The notes beneath the pieces are model-generated. The model saw only the letters and a list, made by a program, of their open reading frames with translations, was not told the DNA's origin and made no database searches. A program made the translations under genes and the position numbers. Below are positions 45,440-53,250 of a stretch of DNA of 64,000 nucleotides, in pieces; positions within the stretch are counted from its first letter, which is position 1; every line of letters starts with the position of its first letter. Where the stretch lies: assembly GCA_945870035.1 (NCBI GenBank), contig CAMBQQ010000003.1:1-64000 (forward strand). Reading direction: 5' to 3'. The DNA is from Rhizobium sp. Q54 (GTDB taxonomy: Bacteria; Pseudomonadota; Alphaproteobacteria; Rhizobiales; Xanthobacteraceae).

Positions 45440-46915
45440 TCAATCGAGGATGAAACCGTATTTGCCGCGCTGGTTTGAACCGGGGATCGGTTCGGGTTTG
45501 GTGGCATTGCTGCCGTAGATGCGATTGAGGCGGCCGAGCAGCGCCGAACCCGGATCGCTGGCATCGGCAAAGCCGTCATCGGGCCGCGACAATTGCTTGG
45601 CAGCGACCGCGTGCACCATGTAGGGCGTCACGATGACGACCAGTTCGGTCTGGTTGTTGATGTAGTCGCGGCTCTTGAACAGCGCGCCGAGAATCGGCAA
45701 CTGCATCAGGCCGGGCACGCCGTTGATCTGCGACTTGGTTTTTTCCTGGATCATGCCGGCCAGCGCCAGCGAGCCGCCCGAGGGAATTTCCACGGTGGTT
45801 TCGGCGCGCCGCGTCGAGATCGAGGGGATGGTCAGAGTCTGCGTCGAGCCGGGGACGGCCAGCGTCAGCGCGTTGTCGGTCGACAGGTCGGATACTTCCG
45901 TCATCACCCGCAGGCTGATGCGGCCTTCCGTCAACACGACCGGCGTGAACACCAGGCTGACGCCGAATTTCTTGAAATCGACTTGCGCCTGACAGACCGG
46001 CGGCGACTTGGTGGTGTCGCAGGACAGCCCGTTGGGAATAGGGAATTCGCCGCCGGCGACGAAGGTCGCGGTCTCGCCGGAAATAGCGGTCAGGTTCGGT
46101 TCGGCCAAGGTGCGCAGCACACCGGCGCGGTCCATCGCGCGCAATGTCGCGGTGACGCCTTTGAGGTTTCCAGACAGCGCGCTGTTGCTCAGCGTCTGGC
46201 CGGTGGCGGAGAAGGCGTTCTGGCTGTTTAGATTGACGACCGAGGAGCCGTATTGAAGGCTGCCGGACAGATCGATGCCGAGCTGCTTGATGACGTCGCG
46301 GCGGATTTCGGCGACCGTCACCTTGAGCATGACCTGATCGCGGCCGCGCACGGCGATACCGTTGACGACCTTGGCGGTGTCGCCGACCAGCCGCGAGGCC
46401 AGATCGAAGGCCTGCTGCGCTTCGGCGGCGCTGGAGGCGGAGCCGGTGAGCATCACGCCGTCATTGACGCCTTCGATACGGATGTCGGCGTCCGGCATGG
46501 ATTGCCTGAGCGCGGCGCGCAGGCCGTTGAGGTCGCGCGTCACTGCGATATCGAAGCCGGCAATCTGCTTGCCGTTGGCGTCGAAGAAGAAAATGTTGGT
46601 CTGGCCGATCTTGACGCCGATCATGTAGACGCGGCGCGACGAGCGCACCACGGCATTGGCGATGGTCGGATCGGCGACCAGCACATCCTTGATGTCGGCG
46701 GGCAGGTCGATGGCGACCGATTTGCCGATGCCGAGCGGCACGAAGCGCGACGTCGCCTCGCTGGCGGCGACCTGAATGACCTGCGTCGGGGACGGATCGG
46801 CGGCACGCGCGATGTGCATCGTCGCCAGCGAAACGCCGGCGATCGCTGCGGCCATCGCTCCGCCGATCACTGTACTTTTGGCAAATGCCTTGGCCAGTCC
46901 TGTTACTTCGGCCAT
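45440..46915 (-). CDS. cpaC: Tad pilus outer-membrane secretin CpaC/RcpA
   Basis: A 491-residue secretin with a signal peptide (to about ARAAD, residue 40). The N-terminal T2SS/T3SS N domain (RFVPLGIGKSVAIDLPADIK) and a BON-like domain precede the secretin core: EIRRDVIKQLGIDLSG, EPNLTAISGETATFVAGGEFPIP and the C-terminal VPGLMQLPILGALFKSRDY, NQTELVVIVTPYMV. It forms the pore through which the pilus leaves. Confidence 0.95.
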   Translation of the reverse strand: MAEVTGLAKAFAKSTVIGGAMAAAIAGVSLATMHIARAADPSPTQVIQVAASEATSRFVPLGIGKSVAIDLPADIKDVLVADPTIANAVVRSSRRVYMIGVKIGQTNIFFFDANGKQIAGFDIAVTRDLNGLRAALRQSMPDADIRIEGVNDGVMLTGSASSAAEAQQAFDLASRLVGDTAKVVNGIAVRGRDQVMLKVTVAEIRRDVIKQLGIDLSGSLQYGSSVVNLNSQNAFSATGQTLSNSALSGNLKGVTATLRAMDRAGVLRTLAEPNLTAISGETATFVAGGEFPIPNGLSCDTTKSPPVCQAQVDFKKFGVSLVFTPVVLTEGRISLRVMTEVSDLSTDNALTLAVPGSTQTLTIPSISTRRAETTVEIPSGGSLALAGMIQEKTKSQINGVPGLMQLPILGALFKSRDYINNQTELVVIVTPYMVHAVAAKQLSRPDDGFADASDPGSALLGRLNRIYGSNATKPEPIPGSNQRGKYGFILD

Positions 46916-46973
46916 GTCTGTTACGTCCCCAACTCAATTACGTCCCGATGCCTCTTGGATCCCCGGAGAAAGC

Positions 46974-47747
46974 TCACCGGGGCGTCGTCATGGTGCCGAC
47001 GCCGAAACGAACGATGTTGACGCCGCCGCGGCGCGTGTCTTCGGTTTCGTCGGCCTTCTGCGAGGCGTCGGTGATGCTGCGCAGCGCCAGGCTGATCTGG
47101 CCCTGCGACTGTCCTTGCGACAGCAACTCGGCCTGCGGCTGGCTCAGTTCGAGCGTGGCGGTCGAGCCGCTCATGACCTTCTGGCCGCCTTTTTCCTCGA
47201 TGTTCTGGTCGATCGCCAGCACGCGGATATTGCTGAGAATGGTTTCGCTCGGCGAAGCGCCGCTGCGGTCGCCGTCGCGGCGCGTCAGGATGACGTCGAC
47301 CCGGTCATTGGGCAGGATGAAGCCGGCAGCGCCGGTCTCCGGGCGAATCAAGGTTGAGACGGCGCGCATGCCGGTCGGCAGGATCGCGGCCATGAAGCCG
47401 GAGCCCTTGGCGTTCACCAGCTTCTGTTCGCGGATCGGTTCGCCGGCGACGAAAGGCACGCGCTCGATCTGACCGGAAAGATTTTCGATCGCGCCGGGGC
47501 GGTAGGGCTTGCGAATGAAGTTGCCGGTGGCGGCGCTGGCCGGCCATGCCTGCCATTGAATCTCGTTGGGCGACAAAGTGAAGCCCATGGGAATGTCGGA
47601 TCGTGCCACCAGGATATCGATGGTTTCGGGGGCGGCCGGCGCGGCGACCTCGGTCTCCGGGGGCTTCTCCGAACGGCCGGCCAACATCGCAGCAATGCCA
47701 CCGGCACCGATGGCGACCGTCAGAACGACTAGACGCGCGGCTTTCAT
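46974..47747 (-). CDS. cpaB: Flp pilus assembly protein CpaB/RcpC
   Basis: A 257-residue periplasmic protein with an N-terminal helix (VVLTVAIGAGGIAAMLAG), a SAF-like domain (IDILVARSDIPMGFTLSPNEI) and RcpC-family sequence GFILPNDRVDVILTRRDG. It stabilises or glycan-anchors the secretin. It is first in the tightly spaced cpaBCDEF-tadBC run. The 169 bp before it contain no coding sequence that I can see, and specifically no Flp pilin. Confidence 0.93.
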   Translation of the reverse strand: MKAARLVVLTVAIGAGGIAAMLAGRSEKPPETEVAAPAAPETIDILVARSDIPMGFTLSPNEIQWQAWPASAATGNFIRKPYRPGAIENLSGQIERVPFVAGEPIREQKLVNAKGSGFMAAILPTGMRAVSTLIRPETGAAGFILPNDRVDVILTRRDGDRSGASPSETILSNIRVLAIDQNIEEKGGQKVMSGSTATLELSQPQAELLSQGQSQGQISLALRSITDASQKADETEDTRRGGVNIVRFGVGTMTTPR

Positions 47748-47916
47748 ACGCTCACTCTCACCGACAGAGTGGCCGGATTGGCCACCTAATCCACATGGCG
47801 ACCGAGGCGGTCGCTTACACGGGATTTGACCAGCTAAAGGTCAAGGCATGGTTAAGGAGCGGTGACTAAATCGAGTTAATATTGTGTTGCGGCGGTGCTT
47901 TACGCGGCGCGCACAA

Positions 47917-48420
47917 TCATAGTCCGGCCATCCATCCAGTCTTCGGATAAATGATGAGCGCCGCGGCGGCGAGCGCGATGCCGTAAGGAATGCCGCCGTC
48001 GCTTTCATGCAAACGCATGATCCATGGCTGCCGCGCCATCGCCGCCGGCAGCGGCAATTTGCGGAACTGGAGCAACGCCAACGTCAGCACGCCGCCGAAC
48101 AACGAGGCGTAGGTCACATAGTCGAGCAGATGGTCGAAGCCGAACCATAGCGCGGTGGCCGCCGCCAGCTTGGCGTCGCCGCCGCCGATCCAGCCGCGCG
48201 TGAAGAAGCCGAACGTCACGACCAGCACCAGCGCGCCGGCGGCGAGATGCAGCCCGACCGCGGGCAGGCTCATGCCGGTCACGATCGCCAGCAGCGCGAA
48301 GCCGCCGGCCAGCGCCAGCGACAGCCGGTTTGAGATCGTCATGGTGAAAAGGTCGCTCGAGGCGGCGAAAGCCATCAGCGCCGGGAACAACAGCAGCCGG
48401 ATCGTGTCGGTGAGCGTCAT
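47917..48420 (-). CDS. cpaA: Prepilin peptidase CpaA/TadV
   Basis: A 167-residue inner-membrane aspartic peptidase of the type IV leader peptidase family that trims prepilins. The two catalytic aspartates are in AASSDLFTMTISNR and WIGGGDAKLAAA, separated by hydrophobic helices. It lacks the N-terminal methyltransferase domain, as TadV proteins do. The ATG at 48420 has AAGGAAAA upstream. It sits just upstream of cpaB, separated by 169 bp. Confidence 0.94.
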   Translation of the reverse strand: MTLTDTIRLLLFPALMAFAASSDLFTMTISNRLSLALAGGFALLAIVTGMSLPAVGLHLAAGALVLVVTFGFFTRGWIGGGDAKLAAATALWFGFDHLLDYVTYASLFGGVLTLALLQFRKLPLPAAMARQPWIMRLHESDGGIPYGIALAAAALIIYPKTGWMAGL

Positions 48421-48645
48421 GGCTTTTCCTTCGGCGCGCGGTTTGCCGCCCGCATTTACGCGCAGGATAGTTGCCGATCGGTTAGCGGCGTCGCACACAA
48501 AGGCCTCTCGCGTCGCGCAAGGGCTCCTCGGTGCATGGCTGTTCTGCCGCGCGAATCGGCACTGCACCGCATGACCTTCATCGCTTCTTAACCAGGCGGC
48601 GCGATACCGGACGGGTCGGATTTCGCCATCGGTAGGCTATGAAAC

Positions 48646-49473
48646 ATGCTCGCTGAATTCGTTTCCGTCTTCCAGGTCGCCGGACAAACGATTCTCAAAA
48701 TCATTCCGATCACGATCGCCATGGGCATCGTGTTCGCGGTGCTGACGCACTGGTCGGCGTGCAATCCGGGCAGCCCGTGGTGGCGCAAGCGCGAGATCGT
48801 GACGGATGTGCTGTACTGGTTCGTCATCCCGACGGTGGCGCGCTTCGTGCGCATCGGCCTGATGGCGATGGGTGCCGCCTATATCTACGGCATTCACGGC
48901 GCCGACGACCTGATCGCGTTTTTCGACGACGGCTTCGGTCCGCTCGCGCAGTTGCCGCTGTGGGCGCAGGGCCTGGTTTTCCTCGTCGTTTCCGACTTCC
49001 TGCTGTACTGGTTCCACCGGCTCTATCACGGCGCCAAAATGTGGAAGTATCACGCCATCCACCATTCCTCGACGGAGGTAGACTGGATTTCGGCGGCGCG
49101 GTTCCACCCGATCAACATTCTATTCGGCACCGTCATCGTCGATGTCGCGCTGCTGCTGGCCGGCATCTCGCCGAACGTGATGCTGTGGGTTGGCCCGTTC
49201 ACCACCGCGTCCTCGGCCTTCGTGCATGCCAACCTGAACTGGACTTTGGGGCCTTTCAAATATGTGATGGCCGGCCCGGTGTTTCATCGCTGGCATCACA
49301 CCGCCGCCGACCGCGGCGGTTCGAGCAACTTCGCCGGCACGTTCCCGATCTGGGACCTGATGTTCGGCACCTGGTACATGCCGAAGGGCGAATTGCCGGA
49401 CGCCTACGGTGTCGATGACAAGGAATTCCCGGAGAGCTTTGGCGGCCAGATGCTCTATCCGTTCCGCCAATAG
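48646..49473 (+). CDS. Sterol desaturase/fatty acid hydroxylase family protein
   Basis: A 275-residue membrane di-iron enzyme. Three to five hydrophobic segments surround the histidine boxes HRLYH, HAIHH (in KYHAIHHSS) and HRWHH, and the extra NWTLGPFKYV region is typical of the bacterial branch. Such enzymes hydroxylate or desaturate lipids using O2. The substrate is unknown, and hopanoid or ornithine-lipid modification are both possible. It is embedded in the pilus region but shows no link to it. The 225 bp upstream (48421-48645), shared with cpaA, show no gene. Confidence 0.9.
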   Translation: MLAEFVSVFQVAGQTILKIIPITIAMGIVFAVLTHWSACNPGSPWWRKREIVTDVLYWFVIPTVARFVRIGLMAMGAAYIYGIHGADDLIAFFDDGFGPLAQLPLWAQGLVFLVVSDFLLYWFHRLYHGAKMWKYHAIHHSSTEVDWISAARFHPINILFGTVIVDVALLLAGISPNVMLWVGPFTTASSAFVHANLNWTLGPFKYVMAGPVFHRWHHTAADRGGSSNFAGTFPIWDLMFGTWYMPKGELPDAYGVDDKEFPESFGGQMLYPFRQ

Positions 49474-49487
49474 GCGGATGGTCGCCC

Positions 49488-49525
49488 ATCCTTCGAGACT
49501 CGCACTTCGTGCGCACCTCAGGATG
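49488..49525. repeat. REP-like element (CATCCTTCGAG family)
   Basis: CATCCT (49488-49493) and AGGATG (49520-49525) enclose the hairpin CGCAC-TTC-GTGCG (49501-49513). The same family forms part of the composite element at 53052-53234. It follows the desaturase stop by about 15 bp. Confidence 0.85.
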
Positions 49526-49664
49526 AGGCTGAGAGCGCATCTTTACGATTCCTTTACCAATTCCAATCGCACTTCGTTCACCAATTTGCAGTCAACTGAG
49601 GGCCTGTCGAGGTTCCCCGGCGTGTATGGTCGCGGGTTTCGTTGCGTTAAGCGTGGAGAGTGCA

Positions 49665-50141
49665 ATGTCGGCCGTGTTCGGGCGTCGCAGCCGGTTATTG
49701 GGTGCTTTGGTGGCGGTGCTTTTATGCGCAGCGCCGGCGCAGGCCGACACCGTCAATGTCTCGGTCGACGAAGCGCGCATCATGAAGATGTCCGACCGCG
49801 TCGCCACCATCATCATCGGCAACCCGTTGATCGCCGACGCCGCGCTGCAAAGCGGCGGCGTCCTGGTGCTGACCGGCAAGGGCTTCGGCTCAACCAACAT
49901 GCTGGCGCTCGACCGCGCCGGCAAAGTGGTGATGGACACGCAGATCCAGGTGATCGGGCCGGGCAGCAGCGATCTGGTCGTGGTCTATAAAGGCATCGAA
50001 CGCGAATCCTATAGCTGCGCACCGGAGTGCGAACGCCGGCTGACGCTTGGCGACTCGGCGCCTTATTTCGGCTCGATCCTGTCGCAGTCCGGCAGCCGCA
50101 CCGTAAGCGCGCCGGGCGGAGCGGCGCCGGCGGCCCGCTGA
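49665..50141 (+). CDS. Stand-alone pilus-assembly N-terminal (CpaC-N-like) protein
   Basis: A 158-residue secreted protein (signal to about APAQA, residue 29). Its core, VNVSVDEARIMKMSDRVATIIIGNPLIADAA and KGFGSTNMLALDRAG, resembles the N-terminal domain of the secretin CpaC, but the secretin barrel is absent. A short tail holds two cysteines (SYSCAPECERR) and ends Ala/Pro-rich. The ATG at 49665 follows GTGGAGAG. It precedes the two TadE-like genes and is probably an accessory of the Tad secretin. Confidence 0.8.
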   Translation: MSAVFGRRSRLLGALVAVLLCAAPAQADTVNVSVDEARIMKMSDRVATIIIGNPLIADAALQSGGVLVLTGKGFGSTNMLALDRAGKVVMDTQIQVIGPGSSDLVVVYKGIERESYSCAPECERRLTLGDSAPYFGSILSQSGSRTVSAPGGAAPAAR

Positions 50142-50292
50142 GCCGATTTCAGTTTAAGGCGCGTCGATACGGTTAGCGGCCGCTTAACGTGGCCGTTGCG
50201 TTTGTCGGTAATCCGCGCAGGAAACTTAAAGGTCGCCTTTGATATAAAAGATGCAGTGAAATTGTCGTTTCTGACGCATCGGGACAGCGTTC

Positions 50293-50859
50293 ATGCTTGA
50301 AACAATCCAGATGTCGACTGCGCAGGTTCGGCGAAGGTTGCTGCGATCACGGTTGCTCCGCCGCTTCGTGCGGCATGAGGATGGCAGCTCCGCGGTCGAG
50401 TTTTCGCTGATCGCCGCGCCGTTTCTGGCGCTCTTGTTCGCCATCATCGAAACCGCGCTGGTGTTTTTCGCCGGCCAGACTTTGGAAGCGGCCGCCGCCG
50501 ACTCGGCGCGCCTGATCATGACCGGCGAGGCGCAATCGAAAGGCTTCAGCCAGTCCGATTTCAAGACCCAGGTGTGCAACCGCATCTTCGGATTGTTCGA
50601 TTGCGCCGGCGGTCTTTATGTCGACGTCAAGAGCTATTCGAGCTTCACCTCGATCTCGACGGCGTCGCCGGTCGTCAACGGGACTTTCAACACGTCGATG
50701 AGCTACAGCCCCGGTACCGTCGGCGATATCGTCGTCGTCTCGCTGTACTATCAGTGGCCGGTTATCGTTCCGAATCTTGGCAATGACCTGAGCAATCTCA
50801 GCGGCAACAAGCGCCTGCTGGCGGCGACGTCGGTGTTCCGCGTCGAGCCCTACAAGTGA
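50293..50859 (+). CDS. TadE-like pseudopilin
   Basis: A 188-residue minor pilin candidate. A basic cytoplasmic N-terminus is followed by DGSSAVEFSLIAAPFLALLFAIIETALVFF, the TadE motif with the conserved glutamate five residues into the processed form, then a periplasmic domain with a cysteine pair (VCNRIFGLFDC). CpaA should cleave it just before the hydrophobic stretch. It overlaps or abuts the next TadE-like gene. Confidence 0.9.
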   Translation: MLETIQMSTAQVRRRLLRSRLLRRFVRHEDGSSAVEFSLIAAPFLALLFAIIETALVFFAGQTLEAAAADSARLIMTGEAQSKGFSQSDFKTQVCNRIFGLFDCAGGLYVDVKSYSSFTSISTASPVVNGTFNTSMSYSPGTVGDIVVVSLYYQWPVIVPNLGNDLSNLSGNKRLLAATSVFRVEPYK

Positions 50860-51422
50860 GCGATCAGGCCATGACCCGAACGGTTTGCACATCCGGTTTT
50901 CTGCGCCGTTTCGCGCGCGACAGGCGCGGCGTCTCCGCTGTCGAATTCGCGCTGGTCGCGCCGGTGATGATCGGGCTTTATTTCGGCGTCGTCGAAGTGT
51001 CGGACGGCGTCAGCGCCGGCCGCAAGCTCAGCCTGACGACGGCGACTTTGGCGAACCTGTCGTCGCAAGTGGCGACCATTTCCAGTTCCGACATGACCAA
51101 CATTCTCGATGCGTCGAGCGCGGTTATTGCGCCTTATGACAAGAGCAAGCTGAAGGTCACCATCTCCTGCATCAGCATCAACGCCAGCAAGGTGGCGACG
51201 GTGAAGTGGAGCGTTACCCGCAACGGCGCTGCCAAATCCGGCACCGTGACGCTGCCGGCGGCGCTGGCTGTGGCCTCAACGCAGATCATTCTGGCTGAGG
51301 CTTCGTACAGCTACACGCCGATCGTCGGCCACAACATCACCGGCACGATCAACCTGTCCGATCAGATGTACATGAGCCCGCGCGTCACCGCGCCGACTTA
51401 CGACACGACGACCTGCACTTAA
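50856..51422 (+). CDS. TadE-like pseudopilin, second
   Basis: A 188-residue relative of the preceding protein. RRGVSAVEFALVAPVMIGLYFGVVEVSDG is the processed pilin-like helix, and the rest is Ser/Thr-rich and extracytoplasmic, with a distal cysteine pair. The GTG at 50856 overlaps the previous stop (GTGA), favouring coupled translation; the ATG at 50871 is a possible alternative. It ends 2 bp from the convergent regulator gene. Confidence 0.87.
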   Translation: MSDQAMTRTVCTSGFLRRFARDRRGVSAVEFALVAPVMIGLYFGVVEVSDGVSAGRKLSLTTATLANLSSQVATISSSDMTNILDASSAVIAPYDKSKLKVTISCISINASKVATVKWSVTRNGAAKSGTVTLPAALAVASTQIILAEASYSYTPIVGHNITGTINLSDQMYMSPRVTAPTYDTTTCT

Positions 51423-51424
51423 GG

Positions 51425-51886
51425 CTACCGTGCGTCCGAAATCGGCAGCGCCGTGGTCGACTTGATCCGCTCCATGGCGAAGCGCGACGTCACGTTTTTC
51501 AGCGGCACGGTGGCGATCAGCTTCTTGTAGAACGTGTCGTAGCTTTGCATGTCGTGCACGACGACGCGCAGCACGTAATCGACATCGCCCGCCATGCGGT
51601 AGAATTCCATCACCTCCGGCATGGCGTTGACGACCTCGGCAAATTTCGACAGCCATTCCTGCGAATGATCGCCGGTCTCGACCGAGACGAATACGGTGAT
51701 GCCGAGCCCGACCTTTTCCGGATCGATCAGCGCGACGCGGCGGGTGATGACGCCGTCGGCTTCCAGCCGCTGCAAGCGCTTCCAGCACGGCGTCGAGGAC
51801 AGGCCGACGCGGTTGCCGATTTCGGCGACCGAGAGCGAGGCGTCCTGCTGCACCACGGCCAGGATCTTGCGGTCGATGGCGTCCAT
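51425..51886 (-). CDS. Lrp/AsnC family transcriptional regulator
   Basis: A 153-residue regulator. The helix-turn-helix is at the N-terminus (DRKILAVVQQDASLSVAEIG, then STPCWKRLQRLEADGVI), followed by the RAM ligand domain (GLGITVFVSVETGDHSQEWL, MAGDVDYVLRVVVHD). The ATG at 51886 has GGATTGGAGA upstream; the frame extends to 51967 across the AT-rich regulatory region and was rejected. It diverges from the rhodanese gene, and two AGAA-like palindromes lie between them. Lrp proteins of this length often respond to one amino acid; cysteine is an attractive guess given the neighbours. Confidence 0.92.
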   Translation of the reverse strand: MDAIDRKILAVVQQDASLSVAEIGNRVGLSSTPCWKRLQRLEADGVITRRVALIDPEKVGLGITVFVSVETGDHSQEWLSKFAEVVNAMPEVMEFYRMAGDVDYVLRVVVHDMQSYDTFYKKLIATVPLKNVTSRFAMERIKSTTALPISDAR

Positions 51887-51938
51887 TCTCCAATCCTCTT
51901 CAGATTTAGGACCGCTATCTACGGCGGCCTTGGTATTT

Positions 51939-51992
51939 AGAATAAAATTCTTATTTCTCGCTGCCATCTGTCTTTATAGAGAAAAATATTCT
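51939..51992. promoter_or_regulatory. Paired candidate AsnC/Lrp operators
   Basis: The perfect palindrome AGAATAAAATTCT (51939-51951) and the near copy AGAAAAATATTCT (51980-51992) have centres 41 bp apart, close to four helical turns, in an AT-rich island between the divergent regulator and rhodanese starts. The second is also inside TAGA-N9-TCTA. Lrp-family octamers bind such repeated sites on one DNA face. Confidence 0.6.
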
Positions 51993-52048
51993 ATTTCAAG
52001 AGCAATCTGACGCGCCCTAGGGCGCTTTGTGCCAACCGGATCCGTGCC

Positions 52049-53041
52049 ATGAGAATTTTCGCCTCCTTGTTCGCCCGCCGCACCCGAGCCGCTGCCCTGG
52101 CGGCGATGATGACGCTTGGCGCGACCTTCACCGCCTCCGCCGCTCCTGCCGCCGATGTGACGCCTTTGGTCAGTGTCGAATGGCTCAAGAGCAAACTGAA
52201 CGACAAGGATGTCGTCGTGCTCGACATTCGCTCCGCCATCGATGGCGGCGGCGCCAAAGCCTTCACCGAAGCCCACATCCCCGGCAGTGTGCATTCGGAC
52301 TACGACAAGGCCGGCTGGCGCGTGACGCGCAACAACGTGCCGTTCATGCTGCCGACGCCTGCCGAACTGGAAAAGCTGATCGGCGATCTTGGCATCGACG
52401 AAGAAAAGCATGTCGTCGTCGTTCCGGCTGGCGTCAACTTCACCGATTTCGGCTCTGCGGCGCGTACCTATTGGACGCTCAAGGTCGTCGGCCTGAAGAA
52501 CGTGTCGATCCTCGATGGCGGCGTCGCCGCCTGGCGCGCGGCCGGCCTGCCGGTCGAGAGCGGCGAGAACAAGCCGTCGGCGACGATCTTCACCGCCGAC
52601 ATCAACAAGAACCTGATCGCGCTGGGCGCCGACGTCGAGGCGCTTGAAGCGAAGGGTGGCGCCACTTTGATCGACGCGCGCCCGGCCTCGTTCTTCCTCG
52701 GCAAGGAGAAGGCGCCGAACGCCGCCGCCTATGGCCATATTCCCGGCTCGGTCAATGTCGACAGCGCGGGTTACTACGACGCCAAGACCAACAAATTGAA
52801 GCCGAAGGCCGAACTGGCGGCGTTGTCGGCGCATGTGCCGGCCGGTCCTGCGGTGAGCTACTGCAACACCGGTCACTGGGCCGCCACCGATTGGTTCGTG
52901 CTGCACGAACTGCTCGGCCGCGAGGACGTGCGTCTCTATGACGGCTCGATGGCCGAATGGACCGCCAATGCCAATCGTCCGGTTGAATCGACGCGCACGA
53001 AGTGGGATGACTTGAAAAAGGCGCTCGGTCTGGGGTCTTGA
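52049..53041 (+). CDS. Exported sulfurtransferase with two rhodanese domains
   Basis: A 330-residue protein with a signal peptide (cleavage near SAAPA, about residue 33). The first rhodanese domain (about 40-185) lacks a catalytic cysteine. The second carries CNTGHWA in the active loop (Cys at about 272). This layout is that of thiosulfate:cyanide sulfurtransferases such as SseA, but the export signal places it in the periplasm. It moves a sulfane sulfur from thiosulfate or a persulfide to an acceptor. It is divergent from the regulator and followed by the YeeE/YedE transporter. Confidence 0.91.
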   Translation: MRIFASLFARRTRAAALAAMMTLGATFTASAAPAADVTPLVSVEWLKSKLNDKDVVVLDIRSAIDGGGAKAFTEAHIPGSVHSDYDKAGWRVTRNNVPFMLPTPAELEKLIGDLGIDEEKHVVVVPAGVNFTDFGSAARTYWTLKVVGLKNVSILDGGVAAWRAAGLPVESGENKPSATIFTADINKNLIALGADVEALEAKGGATLIDARPASFFLGKEKAPNAAAYGHIPGSVNVDSAGYYDAKTNKLKPKAELAALSAHVPAGPAVSYCNTGHWAATDWFVLHELLGREDVRLYDGSMAEWTANANRPVESTRTKWDDLKKALGLGS

Positions 53042-53051
53042 TCGAGTTTCT

Positions 53052-53234
53052 CCGTCACCCTGAGGTGCTCGGCCGCAAGGCCGAGCCATCGCAAGTCGGC
53101 TGTAGCCGACTTGCGCAATTTTAAGTCGGATGTCAGGTAGACCTGACATCCGGGGGCGACGGCCCAAGCGCTGCCATGTACGGGCCGTTCATCCTTCGAG
53201 GCTCGCGCTTTGCGCTCGCACCTCAGGATGACGG
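53052..53234. repeat. Nested composite REP element between sulfurtransferase and transporter genes
   Basis: Outer arms of 17 bp (53052-53068 and 53218-53234, 16 of 17 complementary) enclose three perfect hairpins: GCTCGGCC (53067-53074, partner 53079-53086), GCAAGTCGGCT (53091-53101, partner 53104-53114) and CGGATGTCAGGT (53127-53138, partner 53141-53152). It fills nearly the entire gap of about 209 bp. Confidence 0.88.
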
Positions 53235-53250
53235 TGATAGAAGGTCATCT

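Noticed and set aside
53052-53234. Possible CRISPR array or tRNA-like cluster
   Set aside because: The hairpins differ from each other in sequence and spacing, and there are no regular spacers or conserved tRNA elements; it is a composite REP-like structure.
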